Position numbers and translations under genes: made by a program
Shown: positions 1 to 8,676 of the stretch, one piece after another
Layout: every line of letters starts with the position of its first letter
How positions within the stretch are numbered: the first letter of the stretch is position 1
Assembly: GCA_028714615.1 (NCBI GenBank)
Contig: JAQTMA010000025.1
Coordinates: 1-29,715 of the forward strand
Length of the DNA stretch: 29,715 bases
Direction of reading: 5' to 3'
Source of the DNA: Anaerolineaceae bacterium
GTDB taxonomy: Bacteria; Chloroflexota; Anaerolineae; Anaerolineales; Anaerolineaceae
The notes under the pieces: generated by a model
What the model saw: the letters and a program-made list of their open reading frames with translations, nothing else
Database searches by the model: none
Told to the model about the DNA's origin: nothing

Positions 1-302
1 ATCGAAGAGATTTGTTTTCATGTGGTCTACCTACATCTGGAAGACTGCCCAGACGATCATCGGATACCGGTAATAAACCGGATGTCTCCTGTCAATCATA
101 ACCCCAATCCCGGGATTAAGCGACTCGACTGGATTTGGGGTATGTTTCAAGTGCGGGTTGGGGGCTTGCAACTTTATTGCGGCTTGATCATCATTCCGTG
201 ACCTGGAGACCGGTGCAAACGCACCACCACGATTATCGACCCAGCTTTGGCGCTGGTAAAGGACAGATCGATCCCAAGCAGAAGTGTTCTACCGGGTAAA
301 AT
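1..302. other. Intergenic stretch at the window edge, no supported gene
   Basis: This lies downstream of the GH3 xylosidase gene. It contains a perfect 12-bp palindrome AATCCCGGGATT (106-117). That palindrome sits partly inside a longer imperfect inverted repeat, ACCCCAATCC (101-110) against GGATTTGGGGT (131-141), with one bulged base. A short pair CCGGT/ACCGG lies near 67-81, and a CCAGC/GCTGG hairpin near 244-259 could weakly mark the end of the xyl transcript. A minus-strand ATG at 21-19 opens a frame that leaves the window after seven codons, too little to call. Confidence 0.4.
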
Positions 303-2642
303 CTATCTGGTTTCTACAGGGCAAACGAATACACGGTTCTCAATCCCGGTCTTCTTCGCTCCCAGGATCTCAAAACTGCCGTGTAGCCGGATATCATCCG
401 ACGAACTGCCAATCATTACGTTGATGTTTCCATTCTCGAGCACCAGATCCAGGTTATCGTCGTAGAAAGCCACCTGGTCGACAGGCAGGTGGAAGGTCAC
501 GCTGCGGGTCTCGCCGGGTTGAAGAGTGAGGCGGAGAAAGCCCTTCAGTTCTTTGATGGGGCGAGGGTTGGAGGCGTACTCGTCGCAGATATACAGTTGG
601 ACGATCTCATCACCCGCCGTCCTGCCGTTATTCTTGACGTTCAGGCAGATGTCAAGCGTCTCCCCGGGGTGCACTGCTTCCTTCGCAATCTGAAGCTGGC
701 CGTATACAAATGAGGTGTAACTCAACCCGTGTCCGAAAGGAAACAGCGGCCTTGCCTCCAGACTGACATAATCTTGATACCAGTTCGATTTTCCACCGGA
801 AGGTTTCTGATTGTAAAACACCGGGACCTGTCCGACATGCCGCGGGAAGGTGATTGGCAGTTTTCCACCAGGATTGGCATCGCCAAAGAGGGCTTTGGCC
901 ACCGCCGCTCCCCCCTCCTCCCCCGGCAGCCAGGCTTCAAGGATGGCCGAGGCTTTCTGCGCCAGCTCAGGAATCGCCAGCGGCCGGCCATTGACCAAAA
1001 CCACTACGACCGGTTTCCCGACATTGAAGATCGCTTCCGCCAGTTGACTTTGAACCCCAGGCAGGCGTAAATCGACGCTGTCGCGGGTTTCACCCGTGGT
1101 GCAATCGGGAACCAGGCCGGAGCGATCGCCAAGCGCCAGGATAACGACATCCGCCATCAGCGCCGCTCGCACGGCTTCATCAAACCCAGAACGATCCTCG
1201 TCAAGATTATCGCAACCTCGGGCGTAAAGACAGGTAGCGGTGGGAGCGGCTGCCCGGATGGCCTCCACGATCGGAGTGATCTTGACTGCTTGCGCTTCAA
1301 GGGCGTCCGGATCAACGCCTGCCAGCGCCGAGCCCGGCTTTGCAACCGAGAACTTGTAATCCATCTGAGGTGCGTAGGAATAATCTCCAATCAGATTACG
1401 CCCAGCGCCAGCATTCGGACCGATGATGGCGATTGTTCCGGTCGTTTTTTTGAGTGGGAGAATGCCATTGTTCGCGAGTAAGACCATACTCTGGCAAGCG
1501 ATGTGTTGAGCCAATGCGCGCTGATCAGGGGTCTCAAAGATTTCCAATACGTGACCTTCATCCACATAGGGATTTTCGAACAGGCCAAGTTCGAATTTTT
1601 TTTGCAGATGACGGCATACCGCCGTATCTACGAAATCCAGGCTAACCTCACCCGATGTGAGCGCTTGTTTGAGCGCCTCGCGATAGCAAATAGCCATGGG
1701 AAGCTCGACATCAATGCCAGCCTGGAGCGCCAACGCCGCGGCGCCGGATAAGGTGGCTGAGGCATGGTGATAGGTATGAATCATTATGATGGCATCGTAA
1801 TCAGAGACAACCAACCCTTGAAAGCCAAGCTGCTCACGCAGCAAATCGGTGAGGATGGCGCGCGATGCGGCCACCACCTCACCATCCAGCTCGGGGTAGG
1901 CATTCATGACAGAATGCAACCCCGCATCTCGGATCGCTGCCTGGAATGGGGCCAGATAAATATTCCACAGGTCCCGTTTCCCCATGTGCACCGGCGCACA
2001 GTTCAATCCGCCCTGGGATAGGCTGTGCCCGATGAAGTGCTTGCCGGTGGCCATCACCCCACCATCCTTCAGGCTCTCGCCTTGCAAACCCCGCACGTAG
2101 GCCGCCCCAAATTGGCTGACCAGGGTGGGGTCTTCGCCGAAGGTTTCCTCCACCCGCCCCCAGCGGGCATCCCGTGCAATGTCGAGCACGGGAGCCAATC
2201 CCTGGTGAGCGCCGGTCGCCCGCATCTGTTGGCGGATAATTGTGGTCATCTTCTCGGCCAGCTCGGGTTGGAACGTGCTCGCCAGGCCAATCATCTGCGG
2301 AAAGGCGGTTCCCCCGAGGGTCATAAACCCGGAGCAACACTCTTCGTGGACAATAGCTGGGATGGCCAGGCGGGTCTCGGTGAGAAGATATCGTTGAATG
2401 GCATTGATTGCCTGTGCGAGCGCCCTTGGGCCAAACGTGGACGAGCCTCCTGCCCGGGTAATTTGTCCGATCCCATTTGAAAGCAGGTCCCCGATTTTCC
2501 CGGTGGAAAGGCGCTGACTATCCTCCAACAGATCACACATCCAGCAAGAATAGATCTGGGCCAGTTTTTCATCCAGGGTCATCTGCTCGAGCAAATCGGT
2601 GACACGTTCGGGTATGGCGAGAGTGGCAATTTGAGATACCAT
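303..2642 (-). CDS. GH3 beta-xylosidase (xylan 1,4-beta-xylosidase), 779 aa
   Basis: Glycoside hydrolase family 3 enzyme that most likely removes xylose from the non-reducing end of short xylo-oligosaccharides by a retaining mechanism. It aligns from end to end, as recalled, with the Thermotoga maritima GH3 xylosidase, which is almost the same length (778 aa): MTLDEKLAQI near residue 21, HEECCSG near 99, GAHQGLAPVLD near 144, KHF at 201-203, and the nucleophile motif VVSDYDA with Asp281. The second alpha/beta domain (about 395-620) carries IGPNAG and LPGEEGG. The FPFGHGLSYT motif leads into a C-terminal fibronectin-III-like domain. No signal peptide is visible, so it probably acts in the cytoplasm on imported oligomers. 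The ATG shares one base with the xylA stop (TGATG), indicating translational coupling. Xylosidase rather than glucosidase is inferred from similarity and from the xylA neighbour. Confidence 0.9.
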   Translation of the reverse strand: MVSQIATLAIPERVTDLLEQMTLDEKLAQIYSCWMCDLLEDSQRLSTGKIGDLLSNGIGQITRAGGSSTFGPRALAQAINAIQRYLLTETRLAIPAIVHEECCSGFMTLGGTAFPQMIGLASTFQPELAEKMTTIIRQQMRATGAHQGLAPVLDIARDARWGRVEETFGEDPTLVSQFGAAYVRGLQGESLKDGGVMATGKHFIGHSLSQGGLNCAPVHMGKRDLWNIYLAPFQAAIRDAGLHSVMNAYPELDGEVVAASRAILTDLLREQLGFQGLVVSDYDAIIMIHTYHHASATLSGAAALALQAGIDVELPMAICYREALKQALTSGEVSLDFVDTAVCRHLQKKFELGLFENPYVDEGHVLEIFETPDQRALAQHIACQSMVLLANNGILPLKKTTGTIAIIGPNAGAGRNLIGDYSYAPQMDYKFSVAKPGSALAGVDPDALEAQAVKITPIVEAIRAAAPTATCLYARGCDNLDEDRSGFDEAVRAALMADVVILALGDRSGLVPDCTTGETRDSVDLRLPGVQSQLAEAIFNVGKPVVVVLVNGRPLAIPELAQKASAILEAWLPGEEGGAAVAKALFGDANPGGKLPITFPRHVGQVPVFYNQKPSGGKSNWYQDYVSLEARPLFPFGHGLSYTSFVYGQLQIAKEAVHPGETLDICLNVKNNGRTAGDEIVQLYICDEYASNPRPIKELKGFLRLTLQPGETRSVTFHLPVDQVAFYDDNLDLVLENGNINVMIGSSSDDIRLHGSFEILGAKKTGIENRVFVCPVETR

Positions 2643-3811
2643 CAGCGCGCTCCAAGGAGTAAATCGATGGTCAGTTGGTCCAGCCGCTCATATTGGAGTC
2701 CGCGGCTAGCGATGGCAGCCCGGTCGAAAGACTGGGCTTTGAGTGCGACGGCTTTCTGGGTCGTGTACTTCCCGAGGAAGGGCGCCAAACTGCCGTCATC
2801 GGCGTTGATCACGGAAAGCAATTCCTGGATTTCCGGATCGGAGTTGAACTGGACGGCCTTTTCCTTCAGAATGAGATAAGTGCGCATGCAACCCCGGGCA
2901 AAGTCTTTTACTCCTTCATCATCCTCGGTGCGGTAGGCGTGGGCGTCGAAGTGGCGGCTGCCCTGGTAGCCGACATCCTCCAGGAATTTAACCAGGAAGA
3001 AAGCGGCCTTGATGTCACGCGAGCCGAAGCGTAGATCCTGGTCATAGCGCCCAGGATACTGGTCGTTCAGGTCGATGTGGAAGAGTTTCCCGGCTTCCCA
3101 AGCCTGGGCCACGCCGTGCATGAAGTTGAGTCCAGCCATATGCTCGTGGGCCATCTCCGGGTTAACGCCCACCATATCGGCATGTTCCAGCGTGTTGATG
3201 AAGGCCAGCATGTGCCCGGTGGTGGGGTTGTAGGCATCTCCCCGCGGCTCGTTCGGCTTGGCTTCCAGGGCGAACTTCAAGTCATAGTGCTGGTCCAGGG
3301 CGTATTGGCACAGAAAGTTGATCGCTTCCCGTGTGCGTTTCATCGCTTCAATCGGATTTTTGCTTGCATCCGTTTCCGTACCCTCGCGCCCACCCCAAAA
3401 AACGTAAATCCGAGCGCCAAATTCAACGCCCAGGTCAATCGCCTGCATCGTTTTCTGCAAAGCATAGGCGCGCACTTTGGGATCGTTCGAGGTGAAGGCG
3501 CCGTCCTTGAAAATTGGATCGGTGAACAGGTTGGTCGTTGCCATGGGAACTGTGATCCCAGTTTCGGCCAATGCTTTACGAAAATCCCTTTTGATTTGCC
3601 GGGTTTCGGCCGGAGTAGCATCGATGGGGATCAGGTCGTTGTCATGGAAGTTGACCCCATAGGCGCCGACTTCACCCAGCAAATGGACCAACTCGGCCGG
3701 CGTCTTGGGTTTCCGCACAGGACTTCCAAACGGGTCGCGGCCGAGGTTACCCACTGTCCAAAGGCCAAAAGTGAATTTGTGTTCTGGATTCGGTTCGTAA
3801 GTCATGGCCAT
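2642..3811 (-). CDS. xylA: Xylose isomerase, class I (Streptomyces-like), 389 aa
   Basis: Cytoplasmic enzyme that interconverts D-xylose and D-xylulose using two divalent metal ions. Counted from the ATG at 3811, the catalytic pair in FHDND is His56/Asp59. Glu183 and Lys185 lie in [10 protein letters not shown], Glu219 and His222 in PEMAHEH, Asp247 in FHIDLND, Asp257 and Asp259 in YDQD, and Asp289 in FDAH. Each is offset by two from the Streptomyces enzyme (His54, Glu181, Lys183, Glu217, His220, Asp245, Asp287), so the active site is complete. The frame stays open to 3880, but homologues begin near [16 protein letters not shown] and an AAGGAAGAAG ribosome site lies just before 3811, so I chose that start; ATG 3805 is also possible. 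It lies between the permeases and the xylosidase in one minus-strand operon. No xylulokinase gene is in the window. Confidence 0.95.
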   Translation of the reverse strand: MAMTYEPNPEHKFTFGLWTVGNLGRDPFGSPVRKPKTPAELVHLLGEVGAYGVNFHDNDLIPIDATPAETRQIKRDFRKALAETGITVPMATTNLFTDPIFKDGAFTSNDPKVRAYALQKTMQAIDLGVEFGARIYVFWGGREGTETDASKNPIEAMKRTREAINFLCQYALDQHYDLKFALEAKPNEPRGDAYNPTTGHMLAFINTLEHADMVGVNPEMAHEHMAGLNFMHGVAQAWEAGKLFHIDLNDQYPGRYDQDLRFGSRDIKAAFFLVKFLEDVGYQGSRHFDAHAYRTEDDEGVKDFARGCMRTYLILKEKAVQFNSDPEIQELLSVINADDGSLAPFLGKYTTQKAVALKAQSFDRAAIASRGLQYERLDQLTIDLLLGAR

Positions 3812-3889
3812 TTCTTCTTCCTTTTCTACGATATATTTGGGGTAAGCAGATCGCAATGAGATCGATTGATATTCATCCAACCCAGCCGG

Positions 3890-4750
3890 CTAGCCTTTGA
3901 TTGCACCAGCCGTCAATCCGGCGACGATTTGTCTTTCGGCAAATAGATAAAAGATGACCGCGGGTAACGCGGATAAGGTTACAAAAGCGGCTACCAGGGA
4001 TAGATCCGTGCCATATTGGCCCTGGAACTGCATCGTACCCAAAGGCAACGTCCACAGCGGATCCCGATCGATCAATACAAGCGGGACGAGCAAGTCGTTC
4101 CAACTGACAATCATGGTCAGAACGGCAACGGCTGATAATGCAGGCCGCGCCAACGGAAGCAGGATGCGCCAGAAAAAATCAAACACCGTACAGCCATCCA
4201 GGTAAGCGGCATCCTGAAGTTCTACTGGAATCGCTGCAAAGAATCCCCGCAGAATCAAGATATTCCCAGACAATTGAAATGCGGTTTGGACCAGGATGAC
4301 TCCCAAGAGCGTGTTCGGTAACCCGATCTGGCGGATCACGAGGTATACCGGCAATATGGCAATATTAATAGGGAACATCAAGCCTAATGTTAGCAGGTTG
4401 AAACTAGGATTCTTGCCTTTAAATTGCATACGGGCGAATACAAAAGCAGCCAGGCTGCAAATGGACAGTACCCCGGTCGTGGTTGCCAGCATGACGAATA
4501 AGCTATTACGCAGCATGATCCAAAAGGACGGCGAGTTCAATATCCTGGTATAGTTCTCCCAATGGAGGGGAACAGGCAATGTATATGGGTTGGTCATAAA
4601 ATCGCCGCGCGTTTTAAGACCTCCGATCACCAACATTGCGATGGGCAACAAGACGATCAAGACAACCAGAGATAAGATAACGTACTGGATGATCCTTGAC
4701 ATCCTCTTCCTTAAAGTACTTCTTCTGCGAGAATAAATCATCGTTGTCAT
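3890..4750 (-). CDS. Sugar ABC transporter permease, MalG/UgpE type, 286 aa
   Basis: Inner-membrane component of a family-1 carbohydrate importer (CUT1 type). The first membrane segment (about residues 20-44) follows a basic N-terminus. Several more hydrophobic segments follow, then the ATPase-contact (EAA) loop ELQDAAYLDGCTVFDFF with the downstream LPLARP. It starts 10 bp after the stop of the partner permease. A longer GTG-started form (4771) would overlap the partner, but the ATG at 4750 has a GGA-containing ribosome site and gives the usual N-terminus. Together with the partner it should form the heterodimeric channel for the sugar delivered by the binding protein encoded at 5789-7177. 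Xylo-oligosaccharide as substrate is inferred from the operon. Confidence 0.9.
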   Translation of the reverse strand: MTTMIYSRRRSTLRKRMSRIIQYVILSLVVLIVLLPIAMLVIGGLKTRGDFMTNPYTLPVPLHWENYTRILNSPSFWIMLRNSLFVMLATTTGVLSICSLAAFVFARMQFKGKNPSFNLLTLGLMFPINIAILPVYLVIRQIGLPNTLLGVILVQTAFQLSGNILILRGFFAAIPVELQDAAYLDGCTVFDFFWRILLPLARPALSAVAVLTMIVSWNDLLVPLVLIDRDPLWTLPLGTMQFQGQYGTDLSLVAAFVTLSALPAVIFYLFAERQIVAGLTAGAIKG

Positions 4751-4760
4751 CAGATTCCGA

Positions 4761-5708
4761 TCAGGCGCCACCTAGATAATCCTGCTGGCGTACGAGACGT
4801 TGATAGGTCAGCGAGAATACCAGGGATATGATTAAGATGACGATCGCAACAGCCGAGCCATATCCCAACCAGAAACGCACGAAACCGAAACGATACATAT
4901 ACGTCGCCATGACTTCACTGGCATTGACCGGCCCACCTTTGGTCATAATCCAGACCAACACAAACTGCTGGAGCGACCCTAAAACGGACAGGTAGACGCT
5001 CGTGCGGATCGTGGTTCCGAGCAATGGCAGGGTAATATGCCTGATCAACTGGCCTCCGTTGGCGCCATCGATGCGGGCTGCTTCTTCGATCTCCGACGGG
5101 ATGCTTTGCAAACCCGTCATGTACAACAACAGGTGGAATCCAAAATATTTCCAGGTGAGAACGATAAAGAGACAGGTCATAACCCATTGGGTATCACCCA
5201 AGAAGGCTTGGGCGTGAACACCCGGAATGAGGACCAACAGGGCATTGATCAGGCCGCGAGATGGGTCGGGGTTGTATAAATTCAGCCACATGATCGCAGT
5301 GATAACTTCAGAAAATACATAAGGCATGAAAAAAATCGTGCGAAAGAAGGCGCGCCCGGGTAGATCACGCCCCACCATGATCGCCAGCGCCATGGAGAGC
5401 GGCAACTGGATGATCAAGGAGAGCAACACGATCAGGAGCCCATTGCCCACTGCCTTGATAAATATCTGATCGGTCAAGATCGCTTTGAAATTATCAAGAC
5501 CAACATAGTCAATCGCAGGACCCAGACCGTTCCAGTTGAACAAGCTAAAATGGATGGATTGAACGATGGGAAAAACAAGGAAGAGAAAGAAAAGAACGAA
5601 GGCCGGTAATAAAAACAAAACGATGGTTAAGTCGTCTCGAACGCGATGAGGAAGATAAATTCGAGGCGGAAATTTCACGCCAATCGTTTTGGTCGATGCA
5701 ATTTTCAT
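4761..5708 (-). CDS. Sugar ABC transporter permease, MalF/UgpA type, 315 aa
   Basis: Inner-membrane half of a CUT1 sugar importer. A basic N-terminus (KFPPRIYLPHRVRDD) precedes the first long hydrophobic stretch (about 28-51). More membrane segments follow, then the conserved cytoplasmic EAA loop EAARIDGANGG (209-219), followed by LPLL, which docks on the ATPase. Length and motif order are standard for the family. An AAAGAG ribosome site precedes the ATG at 5708. It follows the binding-protein gene after a gap of 80 bp that holds a strong inverted repeat (5738-5773) and lies directly before the second permease. No matching nucleotide-binding subunit is encoded nearby, so a shared MsmK/UgpC-type ATPase encoded elsewhere is inferred. 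Confidence 0.9.
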   Translation of the reverse strand: MKIASTKTIGVKFPPRIYLPHRVRDDLTIVLFLLPAFVLFFLFLVFPIVQSIHFSLFNWNGLGPAIDYVGLDNFKAILTDQIFIKAVGNGLLIVLLSLIIQLPLSMALAIMVGRDLPGRAFFRTIFFMPYVFSEVITAIMWLNLYNPDPSRGLINALLVLIPGVHAQAFLGDTQWVMTCLFIVLTWKYFGFHLLLYMTGLQSIPSEIEEAARIDGANGGQLIRHITLPLLGTTIRTSVYLSVLGSLQQFVLVWIMTKGGPVNASEVMATYMYRFGFVRFWLGYGSAVAIVILIISLVFSLTYQRLVRQQDYLGGA

Positions 5709-5737
5709 CGAGAATCTCTTTCACCATTCGTTAGCGG

Positions 5738-5773
5738 GTGTGGGGACCGGTAATTTGGACCCGATCCCCACAC
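5738..5773. repeat. Intercistronic stem-loop after the xylo-oligosaccharide binding-protein gene
   Basis: GTGTGGGGA (5738-5746) and TCCCCACAC (5765-5773) are perfect 9-base inverted arms around an 18-nt spacer, with a further GGT/ACC pair possible inside. It lies between the binding-protein stop (5789) and the permease start (5708). There is no U-tract on the transcribed (minus) strand, so it is more likely an mRNA-stabilising or partial-attenuation hairpin than a full terminator. Confidence 0.6.
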
Positions 5774-5788
5774 TTTCAAAACATATCC

Positions 5789-7177
5789 TTACTTTAGTTC
5801 CTGCTTGGCCGAGGTTTCAATCTCTTGCGCGGCCTTTTCAGGCGTCGAGCTACCGGCAAAGAGTCCTTGAATGCTATCGTTCAAGACGGAACCCATCGCC
5901 GGAGGCAGGTATTGATCGTAGTAGAGCTGGAAATATTGGGCAGCGGCGGCGTTTTTCTGGATGGTTAAGAGGTTCGGATCGGTCAACCCAGCTTCCGCAC
6001 CCTTGATCACAGGAACGGCCATACCGAGCCTGGCCTGCTGAGTATTCGAATCAACACTGCTGATGAACTTGAGAAAGTCGATGGCCTCTGGGGGAGCATT
6101 CTTGCCAACAATCCAGCCATTGCCTCCACCGAGAGCATCCGTGGCTTGACCAGCGCCACCTTCCACCATCGGGAAGGGGAACCAGCCCAGCTTATCTCCC
6201 AAACCCTTTTTGTCAACGCTGTTATCGTTAAAGGCGCCGGGAGCCCACTGCCCCATCAAATCCATAGCCGCTTTCCCATTGCCAATCAGGGTAGCTTCAT
6301 CGACCCAGGTAGCGCCCAGGAAACCATTCTGGAAAGGTTTGGCGGCAACGAGCTCCTGGATTTTCTTGCCAGCCTCGACGAATGCGGGGTCCGTGAAAGC
6401 ACCTGTGCGGCTTTGAGCAGCATCAAAGGCAGCCTTGCCACCGATGCGGACGGCCAGGTATTCCCACCAGAAAGCACCCGTCCACTTATCTCCCTCTCCC
6501 AGGGCGATGGGGGTAATGCCAGCGGCCTTAAGTTTGGTGATATCGGCGAGGAATTCGGTCCAGGTTGTAGGGGGATTGGCAATCCCGGCCGTGGTGAACA
6601 TAGTTTTGTTATAGAAAAAGCCAACCATCCCCATGTCGCGCGGAACCCCAAAATTTTTCCCTTGGGAGGCATACACACCCAGAGCGCCGGGCGAGAAAGT
6701 GGCGCGCCAGGCACCACCATCAGCGTCGAGAACGGGGGTAATGTCGGTAAGCAGACCAGCCTTGGCATAGGCGTTCATCACCCCTCCGCCCCAGCTCTGG
6801 AAGAGGTCGGGGGGATTACTGGATTGCATAACCGTGGTGAGTTTGGTCTTGAAGGCTTCGTTTTCGAGGACCGTGATTTCAATGGTCACATTCGGGTGAA
6901 GGGCGGTATATTCATCGGCGAGCTTTTGAAAGAGCCCCTTGTTCGCATCTGCGGTCTCGATATGCCACCAGGTGATCTTTACCGGATTCGGAGCCGGGGT
7001 GTCAGGTGGAGGAGCAACCGTAGCGGGTACAGCCGTTTCAGGAAGCGCTGTTGTTGGGGCAGTCGTGGCAGCGGCTGTAGTTGGGGCAGGCGCCTGCGTG
7101 GCAGGAGTGGCGCAGGCGGTTAAGATAAACGAGGCGACCAGCACGATGCCGATCAAATTGAATCGATTGTGAAACAT
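5789..7177 (-). CDS. Extracellular solute-binding lipoprotein, family 1 (sugar), 462 aa
   Basis: Captures a sugar outside the membrane for the CUT1 permeases encoded just downstream. The N-terminus is a lipoprotein signal with lipobox LTAC (Cys22), followed by a low-complexity Ala/Pro/Thr linker to about residue 65. The mature fold begins at VKITWWHIE. Typical family features follow: LADEYTALHPNVTIEI, a QSSNPPDLFQSWGGG segment and a GGGNGWIV segment. A very strong ribosome site (AAGGAG, eight bases before ATG 7177) fits a highly expressed binding protein. It is the first gene after the LacI-type repressor, with a 229-bp gap holding candidate operator half-sites. The ligand, xylo-oligosaccharide or xylose, is inferred from xylA and the xylosidase in the same operon. 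Confidence 0.92.
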   Translation of the reverse strand: MFHNRFNLIGIVLVASFILTACATPATQAPAPTTAAATTAPTTALPETAVPATVAPPPDTPAPNPVKITWWHIETADANKGLFQKLADEYTALHPNVTIEITVLENEAFKTKLTTVMQSSNPPDLFQSWGGGVMNAYAKAGLLTDITPVLDADGGAWRATFSPGALGVYASQGKNFGVPRDMGMVGFFYNKTMFTTAGIANPPTTWTEFLADITKLKAAGITPIALGEGDKWTGAFWWEYLAVRIGGKAAFDAAQSRTGAFTDPAFVEAGKKIQELVAAKPFQNGFLGATWVDEATLIGNGKAAMDLMGQWAPGAFNDNSVDKKGLGDKLGWFPFPMVEGGAGQATDALGGGNGWIVGKNAPPEAIDFLKFISSVDSNTQQARLGMAVPVIKGAEAGLTDPNLLTIQKNAAAAQYFQLYYDQYLPPAMGSVLNDSIQGLFAGSSTPEKAAQEIETSAKQELK

Positions 7178-7243
7178 TTGATTCTCTCCTTCTTTTACAG
7201 CTTATGGTCTGGTGAGGAGTAAGTTAATGGGATTGGAATGGAG

Positions 7244-7323
7244 GGTTACGATACTGGGCGGAGTGAAATCTAGTATATAATCGACATGAGGTACTCCTTT
7301 CACAAGTTGGGGTGCCCGATACC
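7244..7323 (-). promoter_or_regulatory. Candidate promoter/operator region of the xylo-oligosaccharide operon
   Basis: Read on the minus strand, GGTATCGGGCACC (7323-7311) and AGTATCGTAACC (7255-7244) resemble the GGTATCGATACC palindrome at the repressor's own promoter; the second matches at 9 of 12 positions. Between them lies an AT-rich -10-like block (TTATATACT, about 7280-7272). TTGTGA (7305-7300) is the best -35, but its spacing is poor (19 or more). Operator assignment is inference from shared half-sites. Confidence 0.35.
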
Positions 7324-7324
7324 G

Positions 7325-7368
7325 AATACAGGACCGGTGCGCTCTGACCAGTTAGCCGGTCCTGTATT
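7325..7368. terminator. Strong inverted repeat downstream of the lacI-type gene, probable terminator
   Basis: AATACAGGACCGG (7325-7337) and CCGGTCCTGTATT (7356-7368) are perfect 13-base inverted arms around an 18-nt loop, 38 bp after the repressor stop. The T-run (five Ts) follows on the plus strand. On the minus strand, the direction of the gene, the stem is followed by CGGTATCGGG, so it is a poor canonical terminator in that direction. It may separate the repressor mRNA from the operon or act as a roadblock. Confidence 0.5.
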
Positions 7369-7406
7369 TTTGGACTGAAGAGCAATCCGCATTGAGCGAC
7401 CCATGT

Positions 7407-8432
7407 TCATTCGGATGAAATGGGGTGGCACGACTCACGGATAACCAAATGGGTTAATACCTCGCACAGCTTACACTCTGGCTCTCGGCCTTGAAGAATG
7501 TCGATGAGCATTTTCGTCGCGAGAGCGCCCATTTCTTGGATGGACTGGTCGACGGTGGTTAGCCTGGGGGTCACCTGGGTTGTCTCAGGAATATTGTCAA
7601 ACCCGACCAATGATAAATCCTGGGGGATGCGCAAATTCAGTTCTTTGGCGACGTGCATAACGCCCAAGGCCGATAAATCATTCGCCGCGAAAATTGCCGT
7701 AGGTGGATTTGGCAGGGTTAACAGGAAGTGAGCAGATTCCTGCCCACGCTCTCGTGAATAATCACCGGCTTGGACCATGGCGGAGTCGTAGGAAAGGCCG
7801 GCATTAGCCAGACCATATTTGTAGCCTTCGAACCGGTCAATAGCACTGCGGGTATCCGGGCGACCGCCAATGAAACCAATGCGGCGATGACCGATGCTGG
7901 TCAGGTAATCCATCACGGATATCGCTCCCGCCCGGTTCGTCGCAATTACGGAGGGCACGTTGGCGCCATCACCCAGCGGATCAATGATCACAATGCGCCG
8001 CATCTCCGGAAAAATCGGCGCCGAGGGAGTTACGATGATGGTTCCATCCGTCATACTCTTGCTTAACAGCATGACGTGCTCCCACTCCCAGGATGGACGG
8101 CGGTTCAACGGCGGGTGGTCCGCCGCGTAGATGAGAAGGTCATATCCTGTCCCTCTCAAGGCTGTGCCGACACCCTTGATCACTTCCGACTCGAAAGCTC
8201 CGGTGATGTCTGGCAACACCAAGCCGATCACGCGCGTGGTGCGACTGCGCATACTTTTCGCAGCCAGACTGGCGGTGTAATTCAAGCCTTCCATCACCTG
8301 CCGCACGTGATCGACCGTTTCGAGGGCAACGTCATCTTTATTGTTGAGCACGCGCGACACGGTCGAGACCGAAACACCGGCAGCGCGGGCGACATCCTGA
8401 ATGGTGACGATCGATCTTTGAGGGGGCATCAC
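7407..8432 (-). CDS. LacI/GalR-family transcriptional repressor, about 341 aa
   Basis: DNA-binding sugar-responsive regulator. The N-terminal helix-turn-helix reads TIQDVARAAGVSVSTVSRVL, followed by the hinge helix region ending SLAAKSMRSRTTRVIGLVLP. A periplasmic-binding-like ligand domain fills the rest, with FIGGRPDTRSAIDRFEGY, AIFAANDLSALG and LSLVGFDNIPE, all typical. The frame opens with GTG 8432 followed at once by ATG 8429; a GGA-rich site lies 8-11 bases upstream, so the start is uncertain by one codon. It sits directly upstream of, and in the same direction as, the xylo-oligosaccharide operon, its most likely target. Tandem palindromes at its own promoter suggest autoregulation. The effector is probably xylose or a xylo-oligomer (inference). 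Confidence 0.93.
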   Translation of the reverse strand: MMPPQRSIVTIQDVARAAGVSVSTVSRVLNNKDDVALETVDHVRQVMEGLNYTASLAAKSMRSRTTRVIGLVLPDITGAFESEVIKGVGTALRGTGYDLLIYAADHPPLNRRPSWEWEHVMLLSKSMTDGTIIVTPSAPIFPEMRRIVIIDPLGDGANVPSVIATNRAGAISVMDYLTSIGHRRIGFIGGRPDTRSAIDRFEGYKYGLANAGLSYDSAMVQAGDYSRERGQESAHFLLTLPNPPTAIFAANDLSALGVMHVAKELNLRIPQDLSLVGFDNIPETTQVTPRLTTVDQSIQEMGALATKMLIDILQGREPECKLCEVLTHLVIRESCHPISSE

Positions 8433-8465
8433 TCATTTTTTCCAAAAAAGGATGAATACTCTTCC

Positions 8466-8489
8466 GGTATCGGTACCGGTATCGATACC
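8466..8489. promoter_or_regulatory. Tandem LacI-type operators at the repressor promoter
   Basis: Two adjoining 12-bp palindromic units lie here. GGTATCGATACC (8478-8489) is a perfect palindrome. The neighbour, GGTACCGATACC read on the minus strand (8477-8466), deviates at one symmetric pair. Both begin immediately downstream of the -10 box and cover the expected transcription start, a classic repressor position. Binding by the adjacent LacI-family protein is inferred. Confidence 0.65.
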
Positions 8490-8518
8490 ATTATAGCAAC
8501 TCCAATCCCTTAAGTCAA
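8490..8518 (-). promoter_or_regulatory. Sigma-70-type promoter of the lacI-family gene
   Basis: On the minus strand TTGACT (8518-8513), a 17-bp spacer and TATAAT (8495-8490) with an extended TGC just before the -10. This is close to full consensus. The expected start lies near 8483, giving a leader of about 50 nt to the repressor gene. Confidence 0.75.
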
Positions 8519-8676
8519 CACGGAATAATAGGATGTGATGAAAGAATGACTGGGAAATCTTCGCCGGTCGAGGCAGTCCGCAATAATCCGGCAGCTAAGG
8601 TTTTCCCCGTCCAAGGGTGAAACAGCCGGGGTTGACCGAGTAGTATGGACCCTGATAAGTCGTTTATGTGGGTACC

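Noticed and set aside
1..21. Possible minus-strand gene starting MKTNLFD
   Set aside because: Only seven codons are inside the window and no convincing ribosome site or promoter precedes it.
90..95. Minus-strand TTGACA near the left edge as a promoter
   Set aside because: At 17-bp spacing the -10 would be TACCGG; other -10-like boxes are at impossible spacings of 12-14 bp.
3077..3859. Long plus-strand frame opposite xylose isomerase (260 codons)
   Set aside because: It lies antisense to a complete, motif-rich xylA and shows no family features; it is a shadow of the real gene.
6146..7123. 325-codon plus-strand frame opposite the sugar-binding protein
   Set aside because: Antisense shadow of a clear lipoprotein gene; composition reflects the complement of the Ala/Thr-rich coding strand.
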